In this document: one piece after another, positions 1 through 7,798 of the stretch
Position numbering within the stretch: the first letter of the stretch is position 1
Layout: every line of letters starts with the position of its first letter
Source of the DNA: Ruminococcus flavefaciens
Lineage (GTDB): Bacteria; Bacillota; Clostridia; Oscillospirales; Ruminococcaceae
Length of the DNA: 64,000 bases
Direction: 5' to 3'
Assembly (NCBI GenBank): GCA_002310115.1
Contig: DBYI01000102.1
Coordinates: forward strand, 1-64,000
Made by a program: the position numbers and the translations under genes
Notes under the pieces: generated by a model
Database searches by the model: none
Told to the model about the DNA's origin: nothing
What the model saw: only the letters and a program-made list of their open reading frames with translations

Positions 1-1053
1 ATAAGGCGGAATAATATCATTATCCCCAAACGATGCCTTTGAAGTATAACTTTCCTCTTGCTTGACAAAAACAATGCCATTCAACTCACATAGATATTCC
101 AGTTTCGAACGCAGTTTACCATATGGTATATTTACAAAGTTCTGATTGTTACACTTGCTCATATCAGGTTTACGTTGAAATGTTTCATTATATCCGATAA
201 CAAGTGTACCTATATCATGTATAATGCAGTAATCTATGATTTTCTTTGCTGTCTTACTCATATAGTCATTGGCTTGTCTGTTCCTTTTGTCTGCTAAGAT
301 TTTCTGTCGGCTTGTTGTTCTTCTTTTATCCCCCTGTCTGTCCTTGATACCTTGCAACCTTGTATTTTCTTTGTTGAACCACTGGTTGATTGATTTCAGT
401 TTCCTACCATCGATAATAAAACTCCTGCCTTCGCTTGATACAGCAGTTACAAGATTGTCTACCCCTAAGTCCAAAGCAAGTGCATTGTTTTTATTGAGAT
501 TTCTCTGAACACATTCAGCTTCATAAATATACTGAATTTCAAAGAACCTTGCTCCTGATTTCGGGTTTATTCTGATTTCCTTGATGTGCTTATCAACAAG
601 TATCGGCGGTATTTTGATTTCAACAGGCTTGTGTGTTTTCTTGTACATTTGAGAATATGGCAGAATCAGTCTGTTCTCTTTCAATCTTACAAAGCCTATA
701 ACAAGTGTAACAAATCCGTCTTTTGGCAGATAATGCGGCAACTTACAATCTCTGTAAGAATACTTGCCTTGCTTTGCTAGTTTAAGCAGTCCGAAAAAAC
801 TTTTGAACGAACCGTCTACTTCTTTCAGAATCTGTTGTGCCATATTAGAATTTAGTGTTTTATAATTGGGACTGTTTTTCAGAAGTGCGTAATTCTTTTC
901 ATAGTTTAGGTATTCTCCATCTGTGAAGTAATACTGTCGTACATTGTAGATTGCTTCATTTGCAAGATTTTTCGCTGTATGATACAATTCCCTCAAAATA
1001 CTGTACTCTTCCTTTGACAGATGCTTTACCTTTTGCTTTACAGTAAGATACAC
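1..1053 (-). CDS. tnpB: IS200/IS605-family TnpB, RNA-guided nuclease (partial at left edge)
   Basis: An uninterrupted minus-strand reading frame of 351 codons runs off the left edge, so the C-terminus is not visible. TnpB proteins are RNA-guided RuvC nucleases of IS200/IS605 elements. The N-terminal part (VYLTVKQKVKHLSKEEY) is TnpB-like. A RuvC-I aspartate lies at about residue 195 (ALALDLGVDNL) and the RuvC-II glutamate at about residue 290 (VIGYNE). The zinc ribbon and RuvC-III aspartate should lie beyond position 1. No ATG occurs in frame after the upstream stop; GTG at 1053 with an AAAGG site 10 nt before it is my start choice. No tnpA is seen in the window. No frameshift or stop is visible in this part, so the gene may be intact. 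Confidence 0.88.
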   Translation of the reverse strand, partial: MYLTVKQKVKHLSKEEYSILRELYHTAKNLANEAIYNVRQYYFTDGEYLNYEKNYALLKNSPNYKTLNSNMAQQILKEVDGSFKSFFGLLKLAKQGKYSYRDCKLPHYLPKDGFVTLVIGFVRLKENRLILPYSQMYKKTHKPVEIKIPPILVDKHIKEIRINPKSGARFFEIQYIYEAECVQRNLNKNNALALDLGVDNLVTAVSSEGRSFIIDGRKLKSINQWFNKENTRLQGIKDRQGDKRRTTSRQKILADKRNRQANDYMSKTAKKIIDYCIIHDIGTLVIGYNETFQRKPDMSKCNNQNFVNIPYGKLRSKLEYLCELNGIVFVKQEESYTSKASFGDNDIIPPY

Positions 1054-1135
1054 GGTTTTCTCATTCCTTTTAGATTTAGGATATTCCTATGTATCTATTT
1101 AGCAAATGTTCTACTGATTATCTATAGTTTGGCTT

Positions 1136-1200
1136 TAAAAATCCGGCATTCATCCCCCTCTTTCGCTTCGCTTAGAAGCGGGGGTATTCTGCCGTGATAT
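1136..1200 (-). repeat. IS605-type subterminal hairpin upstream of tnpB
   Basis: Read on the minus strand, CGGCA and TGCCG flank an inner stem built on CCCCCGCTTCT and AGAGGGGG, with a small AAGCGAAGCG loop region. IS200/IS605 elements carry such imperfect subterminal palindromes near their ends. Its place 85-150 bases before tnpB suits the left end of the element. The exact boundary cannot be set from one copy. A second small inverted repeat (GCAGGC/GCCTGC) sits at about 1217-1232. Confidence 0.55.
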
Positions 1201-1299
1201 AGATAAAAACTTGTGCAGGCACAATGCCTGCGCTAATCATTAACAGTGTTATTATACCACTTTTAAGTGGCAATGTAAATATATTTTTAGGATTTCAGC

Positions 1300-1327
1300 G
1301 CAAAAAGAGCCGTCAACTGACGGCTCT
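1300..1327 (-). terminator. Terminator of the yabPQ-divIC-yabR operon
   Basis: A perfect 10-bp stem, AGAGCCGTCA with TGACGGCTCT (1306-1327), is followed on the minus strand by TTTTTG. It lies four bases after the yabR stop. Confidence 0.85.
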
Positions 1328-1330
1328 GCA

Positions 1331-1861
1331 TTATTTTCTTCTTGTACCATTTTTCCTATCTGTACTGCGCTTAAGGTCGCACATACGCTCCTCGCTGGTC
1401 TGCTTGAAGCGTGACATCATGTCCTCAAAGGTCATTTCCGACTGAGGAATTGGTTTTTTGGGTTCCCAAACAACAGGCTTGCTTCTCTGCGGACGTTCAT
1501 TATTTCTCTCGCCCTTGTCAAAGCCGTAATCACCCTTGTCACCTTTATCAAAACTCTTTTCACTGTTCCTGTCGAATTTACCCTGTCCCTTATCAAATCT
1601 TCTTTGGCGGGGCTGAGCGTCACCGTTCTCAGAAGCCTTCTTGATTGAAAGGCTCACCTTTCCAGCTTCGTTTATGCCTATTACCTTAACCTTGACCTCC
1701 TGATCCTCAGAGAGGTGTTCGCGGATGTCACTGACATATGTATTAGCGATCTCGGAAATATGCACCATGCCAGTACCACCGCCGTCAATATCGACAAAAG
1801 CGCCGTACTGCGTTATTCCCTTGACCTTGCCGTTATAGATCTTACCAATTTCCAGCTGCAT
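1331..1861 (-). CDS. yabR: S1-domain RNA-binding protein (YabR-like)
   Basis: 176 residues. The first 75 form an S1 OB-fold domain (IGKIYNGKVKGITQYGAFVD, then VHISEIANTYVSDIREHL). S1 domains bind single-stranded RNA and are found in ribosomal and RNA-turnover proteins. The second half is a low-complexity basic tail rich in Arg, Lys, Asp and Gly (about residues 80-130), followed by a conserved-looking end (SEMTFEDMMSRFKQTSEERM). AAGGAG precedes ATG 1861. It is the last gene after yabP, yabQ and divIC, the same order as in Bacillus subtilis, where yabR follows divIC. The exact RNA target is unknown. Confidence 0.85.
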   Translation of the reverse strand: MQLEIGKIYNGKVKGITQYGAFVDIDGGGTGMVHISEIANTYVSDIREHLSEDQEVKVKVIGINEAGKVSLSIKKASENGDAQPRQRRFDKGQGKFDRNSEKSFDKGDKGDYGFDKGERNNERPQRSKPVVWEPKKPIPQSEMTFEDMMSRFKQTSEERMCDLKRSTDRKNGTRRK

Positions 1862-1906
1862 ATTTATTTATAACTCCTTTTTATGAATCTGTTTTCGCAG
1901 ACCCGA

Positions 1907-2209
1907 TTAGTCCCTGGTAGTGTCGTAGAATCTGCGCTCGTCAGGATAGGCATAGCCTCTCTCCTCAAGTGCGACCTTTTCCATATAAGCGTTGAGATCG
2001 TCACTATCAAGAACACGCTGCAGCTCGGCATTTTCAGTCTCATAAGCATTTATCTTTGTCTGTATCAGCTTCATCTGCTCTTCCTTTTCCTTACAATCCT
2101 TCTGCGTAGAAGCAATAAGAACACCGCAACCGACTATTGCAGCTGCAGCAGCAAGCTTGACGAGCCCCCTGTTGAACAGACCTTTTTTATTCTGCTTTTC
2201 ATGTTTCAT
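1907..2209 (-). CDS. divIC: Septum formation initiator, DivIC/FtsB family
   Basis: About 100 residues: short basic cytoplasmic N-terminus, one membrane segment (LAAAAAIVGCGVLIAS), then an extracytoplasmic coiled coil (KEKEEQMKLIQTKINAYETE) and a C-terminal LEERGYAYPDE stretch typical of the family. DivIC/FtsB proteins form a trimeric division complex with FtsL and the FtsQ/DivIB protein. ATG 2209 overlaps the yabQ stop, which suggests translational coupling. A TTG at 2221 is an alternative start. No clear Shine-Dalgarno is visible before either. Confidence 0.85.
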   Translation of the reverse strand: MKHEKQNKKGLFNRGLVKLAAAAAIVGCGVLIASTQKDCKEKEEQMKLIQTKINAYETENAELQRVLDSDDLNAYMEKVALEERGYAYPDERRFYDTTRD

Positions 2210-2747
2210 TTTTTTTAACAACGTTTTTCACGTTCTTTCTCTTTTTATTTTCCATTTTATTATACAACATTGACGGACGTTTTAGCAATACTATTTTTAT
2301 TTTTTTAAATAGTTTAACGTTGATTTGGAGATTTCTAACAAATTTAACATTCACTTTTTTATACAACGATGCAAAAAACATCTTAAACGGACAAAACATC
2401 ATTCCTAAGCAAGTACAAATAATTAGAAAAAGCTTTCTCAGCGTCTTCGTCACGATACTCCCTATGGTAGCACAATACATCATAAAGCCTAGAATGTTGC
2501 CAATCACAAAATACATTCTAAGATCTCCACGAGCCGCTACTGATGCAAATACGAGCAGTGCCATACTGTAAATAAATAGAAAGAGAACATCTTCAATTGC
2601 AACAAGCACTTTATTATGTGGCAGTATCATCCTTATAACCCTAACAACATCAGATGCGACCCCAATGACTGATCCCATAACGCAGGAAAGCCCGAATAGT
2701 CTCAGTTCCTCGCTGACTGAAAAAAATGTCTCTGGAACTATCTTCAT
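2199..2747 (-). CDS. yabQ: Spore cortex biosynthesis protein YabQ-like
   Basis: 182 residues with several hydrophobic segments in the first 115 (LFGLSCVMGSVIGVASDVV, VLFLFIYSMALLVFASVAA, YFVIGNILGFMMY), then a lysine-rich tail. YabQ is a polytopic membrane protein needed for spore cortex formation in B. subtilis. The call rests on the N-terminal family pattern and on gene order with yabP upstream and divIC downstream. Its start overlaps the yabP stop. The C-terminal 60 residues are unusually basic and may be poorly conserved. Confidence 0.8.
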   Translation of the reverse strand: MKIVPETFFSVSEELRLFGLSCVMGSVIGVASDVVRVIRMILPHNKVLVAIEDVLFLFIYSMALLVFASVAARGDLRMYFVIGNILGFMMYCATIGSIVTKTLRKLFLIICTCLGMMFCPFKMFFASLYKKVNVKFVRNLQINVKLFKKIKIVLLKRPSMLYNKMENKKRKNVKNVVKKNET

Positions 2748-3022
2748 CTAAAAAGCCTTCCCAATGCAGAAATAGGACCTTTTTTATCTTTGTCTCCATA
2801 TATAAGTGCCCATATATCACCTGTTATAGTCATATCTCCAGTTTCAACGCTCATTGTATCGATATGGAGATCCCTGCCCTTTATAATTAGCTCACCAAGC
2901 TTAGTATAAAGGCTTATTTCTTTTTCGTCAAAGCTGTCAACATCTGTTATTCCAGAAATGCTTAGAGTTTTCCTATTTTCAAGTATCAGGTTGTGATTCT
3001 GCTTTACGTTTTTCTCCTGCAC
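2744..3022 (-). CDS. yabP: Sporulation protein YabP
   Basis: About 92 residues with the YabP/YqfC core HNLILENRKTLSISGI, then FDEKEISLYTKLGELIIKG. In B. subtilis YabP is needed for late sporulation under sigma-E. An upstream ATG at 3037 is in frame, but a GGGAGG Shine-Dalgarno lies inside that extension and just before GTG 3022, so GTG 3022 is the better start. First gene of the operon. yabO, which precedes yabP in Bacillus, is not here; a divergent gene takes its place. Confidence 0.85.
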   Translation of the reverse strand: MQEKNVKQNHNLILENRKTLSISGITDVDSFDEKEISLYTKLGELIIKGRDLHIDTMSVETGDMTITGDIWALIYGDKDKKGPISALGRLFR

Positions 3023-3127
3023 GATAGCACCTCCCATAATTGATACTTAAATTCTATTCAGAAGCACGCGAATATATGCAGAAGTCAAACTCAGAATTGC
3101 CAATTTCTCCCTTTTTCGCTAATATCA

Positions 3128-3156
3128 TTGCTTAAAGCCACGTTTTATGATATAAT
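3128..3156 (+). promoter_or_regulatory. Sigma-A promoter for the DUF3810 gene
   Basis: TTGCTT at 3128-3133, a 17-base spacer, and TATAAT at 3151-3156. It ends about 30 bases before ATG 3188. Confidence 0.65.
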
Positions 3157-3187
3157 TAAGAAAAACATTATGAAAGAGGATACGGCC

Positions 3188-4279
3188 ATGAAAAAAAGAT
3201 ACAGCATTCCGCTTATCCTAATTGCAATAATGGTGATACTTAACATTTTAGCACGTTTCTGTCACTCATTTGCCGATTTTTACGTCAATAATATTTTTCC
3301 ATACATATCTACAACTGTCTCATTCGTAACCGGACTTCTCCCGTTTTCTCTTGGAGAAATGCTAACACTAGGTGCAGTGCTACTAATCATTATCGGTTTA
3401 CCACTATTTCTTATACTTATCATATTCAGGAAAGGCAAACGCAAAAAAACAGCTGCCTTCGCAGGAACTCTCACACTTTGGATACTATGTTATATAACAA
3501 CTACCGAAACTATGAACTGCTTTATCATGTATCAGTGTACGCCACTTGCAGAAAGATATTTTCCTAATTCACCCACGCATACCGACGATGAAATAATCGA
3601 GCTACACGATATGCTGGTAAAGAAGTGCAATGAATTAGCCAAGCAAGTACCGCGTGACGAACATAACAAATTTGAACTCACTTGCGACTTCCAGACTGAA
3701 GCCAAAAAGACCATGAAGAATATAGGGAAAACATATACTCAACTCAACGGATTCTATCCAGACGCAAAGCCCATACAATTCTCATTTTTCATGAGCCAAA
3801 CCTACACTACGGGAATATACCTCCCATACACCATAGAAGCTAACTATAACGACGACATGGTTAGGACAAATCTTCCGTTCACGGTTTGCCATGAACTTTC
3901 CCACCTAAAAGGCATAATACAAGAGGACGAAGCTAACTTTTTGGCGTATATCGCAACAACTGAAAGCAATAACGTAGAATTTCAGTACGCAGGTTATCTA
4001 GAAGCCCTTGAATATGTAGATAATGCCCTGTATGATAATAATATGTACGACTTAGTTATTGATCACGAAATATCCGAAGAAGTACTGAATGACTGGTATC
4101 GATTTCTTCCTGAACACTATTGGGAGGAAAACGCCAATAAAGAGATACTTCCCACAGAAGCTGTAAGTGAGGCTACCGATGCATTTCTTGACACAAATAT
4201 AAAGATGAACGGTAGAGAAGAAGGCATAAGAACCTATAATCTTGTAGTTCAGCTACTTCTTGACTACTATTATCCATAA
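3188..4279 (+). CDS. DUF3810 membrane metalloprotease-like protein
   Basis: 363 residues. Three hydrophobic segments lie in the first 115 residues (IPLILIAIMVILNILA, a second near TTVSFVTGLLPF, and LILIIFRKG/TLTLWILCYI). A large hydrophilic domain follows with a HELSH zinc-binding motif at residues 235-239 and a downstream EDEANFLAYI stretch that could give the third ligand. This layout matches DUF3810 proteins, predicted membrane zinc peptidases of unknown substrate. ATG 3188 is preferred over the upstream ATG 3128 because AAAGAGGA precedes it and the promoter -10 would lie inside the longer frame. Monocistronic, divergent from yabP. Confidence 0.8.
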   Translation: MKKRYSIPLILIAIMVILNILARFCHSFADFYVNNIFPYISTTVSFVTGLLPFSLGEMLTLGAVLLIIIGLPLFLILIIFRKGKRKKTAAFAGTLTLWILCYITTTETMNCFIMYQCTPLAERYFPNSPTHTDDEIIELHDMLVKKCNELAKQVPRDEHNKFELTCDFQTEAKKTMKNIGKTYTQLNGFYPDAKPIQFSFFMSQTYTTGIYLPYTIEANYNDDMVRTNLPFTVCHELSHLKGIIQEDEANFLAYIATTESNNVEFQYAGYLEALEYVDNALYDNNMYDLVIDHEISEEVLNDWYRFLPEHYWEENANKEILPTEAVSEATDAFLDTNIKMNGREEGIRTYNLVVQLLLDYYYP

Positions 4280-4312
4280 AAAAGAGCGCACTCAGTACGC
4301 TCTTTTTGTTTT
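4279..4312. terminator. Bidirectional terminator
   Basis: AAAGAGCG and CGCTCTTT form a stem at 4281-4306, flanked by A and T runs. It serves the DUF3810 gene on plus and the lipoprotein gene on minus. Confidence 0.8.
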
Positions 4313-4908
4313 TATACTGTTGTATTAGTTTCTGTTCCAGAATTCGTCTCTGTTACTTCCTCAACCGTAGGCTGTTCCGATGATATCTCCATTTTCTTGA
4401 TTTCTGTAAAGCATATTTCCAGCTTATTGTTTGGCATTTCAAATCTGCTGAGAAGTCCGTTTTCGTCTACAGAAAGGATATACTCTCCACCATCAAGATT
4501 TCCCTTGATACTTAACATTCCTTCGCTTTCCTCACCTGTAAGCTCTTCCAACTTTGCATTGTCCTCCACAGCCTTAATAAGATTGAGCATCATAGCCTTT
4601 ACAGGTATCGCCGACTGAGGCACAGAAAAACTTAGGCCTTTATAAGATGCAGCCACATTTCCCTCGCTGAACTCCAACTTCACACCGCTGAGAGTATTTG
4701 GCTCTGAAAACTCTATCTCCCAAATACCTTCTCCGAAACGCTTTACAGTCCCACCGGCTTCAAGACGGTCAATTGATATCCTCACCTCCGAGGAAAAGCT
4801 ACATCCGAGAGAATTTTTCCGAGAGGAACTCCCTATTTTGGTGACCGAACAAGCTGTAAGACATAATGCAACAACAGCAGTTAGCACGAATGTAAAAATC
4901 CTTTTCAT
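4312..4908 (-). CDS. Lipoprotein of unknown function
   Basis: 198 residues. A lipoprotein signal (MKRIFTFVLTAVVALCLTAC) has a clear lipobox ending in cysteine. The mature part is beta-rich (GIWEIEFSEPNTLSGVKLEF; GEYILSVDENGLLSRFEMPN) and recalls LolA/LppX-like lipid-binding folds, but I see no diagnostic motif. It ends in a Thr/Glu-rich tail. GGAG precedes ATG 4908; an ATG 18 bases upstream is less likely. Expected on the outer face of the membrane. Confidence 0.7.
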   Translation of the reverse strand: MKRIFTFVLTAVVALCLTACSVTKIGSSSRKNSLGCSFSSEVRISIDRLEAGGTVKRFGEGIWEIEFSEPNTLSGVKLEFSEGNVAASYKGLSFSVPQSAIPVKAMMLNLIKAVEDNAKLEELTGEESEGMLSIKGNLDGGEYILSVDENGLLSRFEMPNNKLEICFTEIKKMEISSEQPTVEEVTETNSGTETNTTV

Positions 4909-4961
4909 AATACCAGCTCCAATCAAAGTATCGAAAATTAATTTTCACATCCGACCGCAGT

Positions 4962-6668
4962 TTATACGGTCATATTATTCTTCTTTTCTCTTAGTAAACC
5001 AAAAGCGTCGGGCAGGTTTCCGATGATATCACGTGGAAGCATAGCATCCATACCCAGCTTTTGAGCCGCAGCATCTCCTGCAAGGCCATGCATATACACT
5101 CCTGCACAGGTGCCATCGAATATTCCACACCCTTGTGCAATAGCAGCTCCTATCATACCTGCAAGGACATCTCCGCTACCGCCCACACTCATACCTGCAT
5201 TACCCGTATGATTTGCAGCTGTGGAATGACTGTCAGCAACAACTGTGCCAGCTCCCTTCAACACAACCGTTATGCCAAACTGTTCCGCGTACTTTTCAGC
5301 TGCGATAAGCCTGTTCTCGGCTATCATCTCGGTACTGCAATTAAGCAAACGAGCCATTTCACCCATATGTGGAGTAATAATTATGTCTGTCTGCTTCTTC
5401 ATTAGAATGTTTATGTCCTTTGCGATGCAATTTATTCCATCAGCGTCAATTATTACAGGACATTCTGCAGTCTGAGCCACAAATTTCGTAAGCTCTATCG
5501 TATCGAGAGTAACCCCTATTCCGCAGCCGATAACCACAGCATCTGCTTTTTTCATAGCTTCTGCAATTACTTCCTTGCTGCTGTCGTAGAGCATAAAACC
5601 ATAATCATCACTTTCAAGTTCGATGAACGTAGCCTCAGGAGCAAGCACAGATACCGTATCTATGCACTTTTCCACAGAGGCAAGTCTAACCAGTCCTGCG
5701 CCGCTACGAAGAGCTCCGAGAACTGAAAATGCCGCCGCACCACGCATTGAGGAACTACCTGCAATAACTAGCACATTTCCGAAGCAACCCTTATGAGCAT
5801 CCCTTTCACGCTTTGGCGGATATGCAGCAAGGAAATTCCTTTCGATACGGAAATACTTCCTTTCACCGTCCAGTATTTCAAGAGCTGTATTTGGGATTCC
5901 TATATCTGCAATAGTCACCTTTCCACAGAACTTTTTCAGTGGGAACTGAGACATTCCCGACTTGATAAATCCGAATGTAATAGTCTCATCAGCCTTGAAT
6001 ATGCCTGCCGAAGCTGTTCCTGTAGCGCTGTTTCCGCCGCTTGGCACATCCACCGCAACACGGTAAGCGCCAGAGCCAATGCCGAATATACCAACAGTGT
6101 CCTTATCAAGCTGTCCATGAAAGCCAGTCCCGAAAACTCCGTCAACAAGCACCTGTGCTCCTACTATTGCGCCCTTGATAAGTCCCATTCTGCGTTTTTC
6201 TGCCAAAAGGATGTCATCTAGTGGATTACGATCATGACTGTCGTCCGAACCATCACCGCTTCTCGGTTGAATGGTCATATAATCAAGCTCTGCCGCTTCA
6301 ATAGCAGCTTCAACGTTGCCGCTGCGGAAGCCTTCAATAAAGTTTATGCGTTCTCTTGGAAGTCTGCTCAGCATTTCCTGAGCGAGAAGAGATTTCGGAA
6401 GTCCCCCTATGTGAACAACTGTTATCATGTAGCCCTTATATACAAGAATATCCGCCGCGGCAAAACAATCACCGCCATTGTTTCCCGTACCTGCAAGGAA
6501 TACTATAGAGCATTCCTCAGGCGGTAACTTTGCTTCACTCTGGCAATAACCATCGATAAGATCAGCAAGCTTCCTGCCTGCATTCTCCATGAGCTGTCTC
6601 TTGGAAACGCCCAGTTTCTCGGAACGCTCTTCCAATCTGCTCATTTGCTTTGGTGTAACAATCTGCAT
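4962..6668 (-). CDS. nnr: Bifunctional NAD(P)H-hydrate epimerase / ADP-dependent NAD(P)H-hydrate dehydratase
   Basis: 568 residues, the normal length for the two-domain fusion. It repairs hydrated NAD(P)H: the N-terminal YjeF_N domain (about 1-250; AGTGNNGGDCFAAADI) interconverts the R and S epimers, and the C-terminal ribokinase-like domain (about 265-560) dehydrates the S form using ADP. C-terminal motifs visible are AHKGCFGNVLVIAGS, ITPHMGEMARLL and MSVGGSGDVLAGMIGA. An insert of roughly 20 residues (PRSGDGSDDSHDRNPLDD) sits in the epimerase domain and may be lineage-specific. GGAGG precedes ATG 6668. Confidence 0.95.
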   Translation of the reverse strand: MQIVTPKQMSRLEERSEKLGVSKRQLMENAGRKLADLIDGYCQSEAKLPPEECSIVFLAGTGNNGGDCFAAADILVYKGYMITVVHIGGLPKSLLAQEMLSRLPRERINFIEGFRSGNVEAAIEAAELDYMTIQPRSGDGSDDSHDRNPLDDILLAEKRRMGLIKGAIVGAQVLVDGVFGTGFHGQLDKDTVGIFGIGSGAYRVAVDVPSGGNSATGTASAGIFKADETITFGFIKSGMSQFPLKKFCGKVTIADIGIPNTALEILDGERKYFRIERNFLAAYPPKRERDAHKGCFGNVLVIAGSSSMRGAAAFSVLGALRSGAGLVRLASVEKCIDTVSVLAPEATFIELESDDYGFMLYDSSKEVIAEAMKKADAVVIGCGIGVTLDTIELTKFVAQTAECPVIIDADGINCIAKDINILMKKQTDIIITPHMGEMARLLNCSTEMIAENRLIAAEKYAEQFGITVVLKGAGTVVADSHSTAANHTGNAGMSVGGSGDVLAGMIGAAIAQGCGIFDGTCAGVYMHGLAGDAAAQKLGMDAMLPRDIIGNLPDAFGLLREKKNNMTV

Positions 6669-6725
6669 ATATACGACCTCCCCTTTTAGCTTTTGACGCT
6701 GAAATATATTATTAACTCAGTTTAT

Positions 6726-7247
6726 TCACATCTGCTTCGTTCTAAGTTTTGCAGGAAGGAACTTCTTGATATTCTCAAGCATTCTCTCATCAGGAACGAA
6801 GATGAGCCTTGCCGCGCCCACAGATTCATCAGTAAAGTCTGCATAATACTCGTGCGAAGCTATATTGTCTGTTGCCATTATAATTGTCATATCGTCGGTC
6901 TCTTCCATACCGTCTTCGTATTTACCGAAATCCGTAAACTTCCTGATGTTTGTAGAAAGCATTTCATGGCGCTTCTTCTTGGCAATAATTTTATCTACAT
7001 CAAGGTCACCGTTGGTAAAAGTATATTCGTATTCCACGTAAGTATTCTGCACATAGTAATAAGTTCCGTAACCTGCAACTGCTGAAAGTGCAAATCCTAG
7101 TAGCATTATCAACGGACGTCTTGCCAAAATTGCAAGAAGCAAAAGTGCAATAGTAAATAGGATACCAACTATCAGCATTGCTATCCTTCTTGTCTTATCG
7201 GCATTAGTTTCGTTCTTTTTCACGAGCTGTTCAGCAAAATTATCCAT
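6726..7247 (-). CDS. DUF6106-like small membrane protein
   Basis: 173 residues: a short cytoplasmic N-terminus, two adjacent membrane helices (IAMLIVGILFTIALLLLAIL and PLIMLLGFALSAVAGYGTYY), then about 100 residues with VEYEYTFTNGDLDVDKI and EYYADFTDESVGAARLIFVPDE. The pattern fits the clostridial DUF6106 family, which has no known function. GGAG precedes ATG 7247. It is followed by nnr on the same strand about 57 bases later, so the two may be co-transcribed. Confidence 0.65.
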   Translation of the reverse strand: MDNFAEQLVKKNETNADKTRRIAMLIVGILFTIALLLLAILARRPLIMLLGFALSAVAGYGTYYYVQNTYVEYEYTFTNGDLDVDKIIAKKKRHEMLSTNIRKFTDFGKYEDGMEETDDMTIIMATDNIASHEYYADFTDESVGAARLIFVPDERMLENIKKFLPAKLRTKQM

Positions 7248-7396
7248 TTTATATTCTCCGTTTCTATTTTTTGGTCATGTAATTATATGATAACACATTT
7301 TCCGTCAGATTGCAACAAATCAGTTCAAAATTTTCAATTGCTTCATCTTTTTTTCACAAGTGTATATCCAACACGAAAAAAATTTCAAAAAAGCCC

Positions 7397-7425
7397 TTGA
7401 TTTTTTCTGAAACCGCGTATATAAT
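7397..7425 (+). promoter_or_regulatory. Promoter of the pheST transcript
   Basis: TTGATT at 7397-7402, a 17-base spacer and TATAAT at 7420-7425, directly before the T-box leader. Confidence 0.75.
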
Positions 7426-7436
7426 AAGTTTATAAC

Positions 7437-7680
7437 CCGATGACTGAGAGAGTAAGAATGCAGGAGTTTCTTCAGAGAGGAGCAAAAAGGTGAAAGTGTT
7501 CCGTAACGACGCATCCCGAAGTTCACTCACGAGGGGCGGAACGGAAGCTGCTGTTTTAGCTGTTGTAGGTTACCGACGTAGGTCTGCGTTAAAGGCAAGA
7601 GAGTGTCGGCTCTCCTGACAATGGGTGGTATAAAAGCAAGGTTTAAGTCTTGTCCTGTTGGACAGGACTTTTTTATTTAG
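7437..7680 (+). promoter_or_regulatory. T-box leader (tRNA-Phe sensing) with terminator
   Basis: T-box leaders bind uncharged tRNA and permit read-through. Seen here: an AGAGAGGAGC stem I motif at about 7474-7484, the T-box core AATGGGTGGTA at 7620-7630, and a terminator stem (GTCCTGT/ACAGGAC, 7652-7668) followed by TTTTTTAT. A UUC triplet at 7522-7524 (GAAGUUCAC) is a plausible phenylalanine specifier. That fits the downstream genes, but I did not fold stem I, so the specifier position is inference. Confidence 0.88.
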
Positions 7681-7699
7681 TCTCGACACATAACTTTTT

Positions 7700-7785
7700 C
7701 ATAGGCTGATGCCCACGTCAGCCTGTACTATATCATTAAGTCTAAAGGAACGATGTGGGCATCGCTCCCTACACACATAATCATT
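7700..7785 (+). repeat. Short palindromic repeat between the T-box and pheS
   Basis: GGCTGATGCCCACGTCAGCC (7704-7723) is an inverted repeat of its own, and its TGCCCAC is complementary to GTGGGCA at about 7755-7761. A second stem (CGATGTGGGCATCG) lies at 7752-7765. It reads like a small dispersed palindromic unit inserted between terminator and ribosome site, but no second copy is seen in this window. Confidence 0.4.
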
Positions 7786-7798
7786 CTGAGGTGAAACA

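Noticed and set aside
5793..6221. A 142-codon plus-strand frame inside nnr
   Set aside because: Shadow frame of a well-supported enzyme gene; no ribosome site or family pattern.
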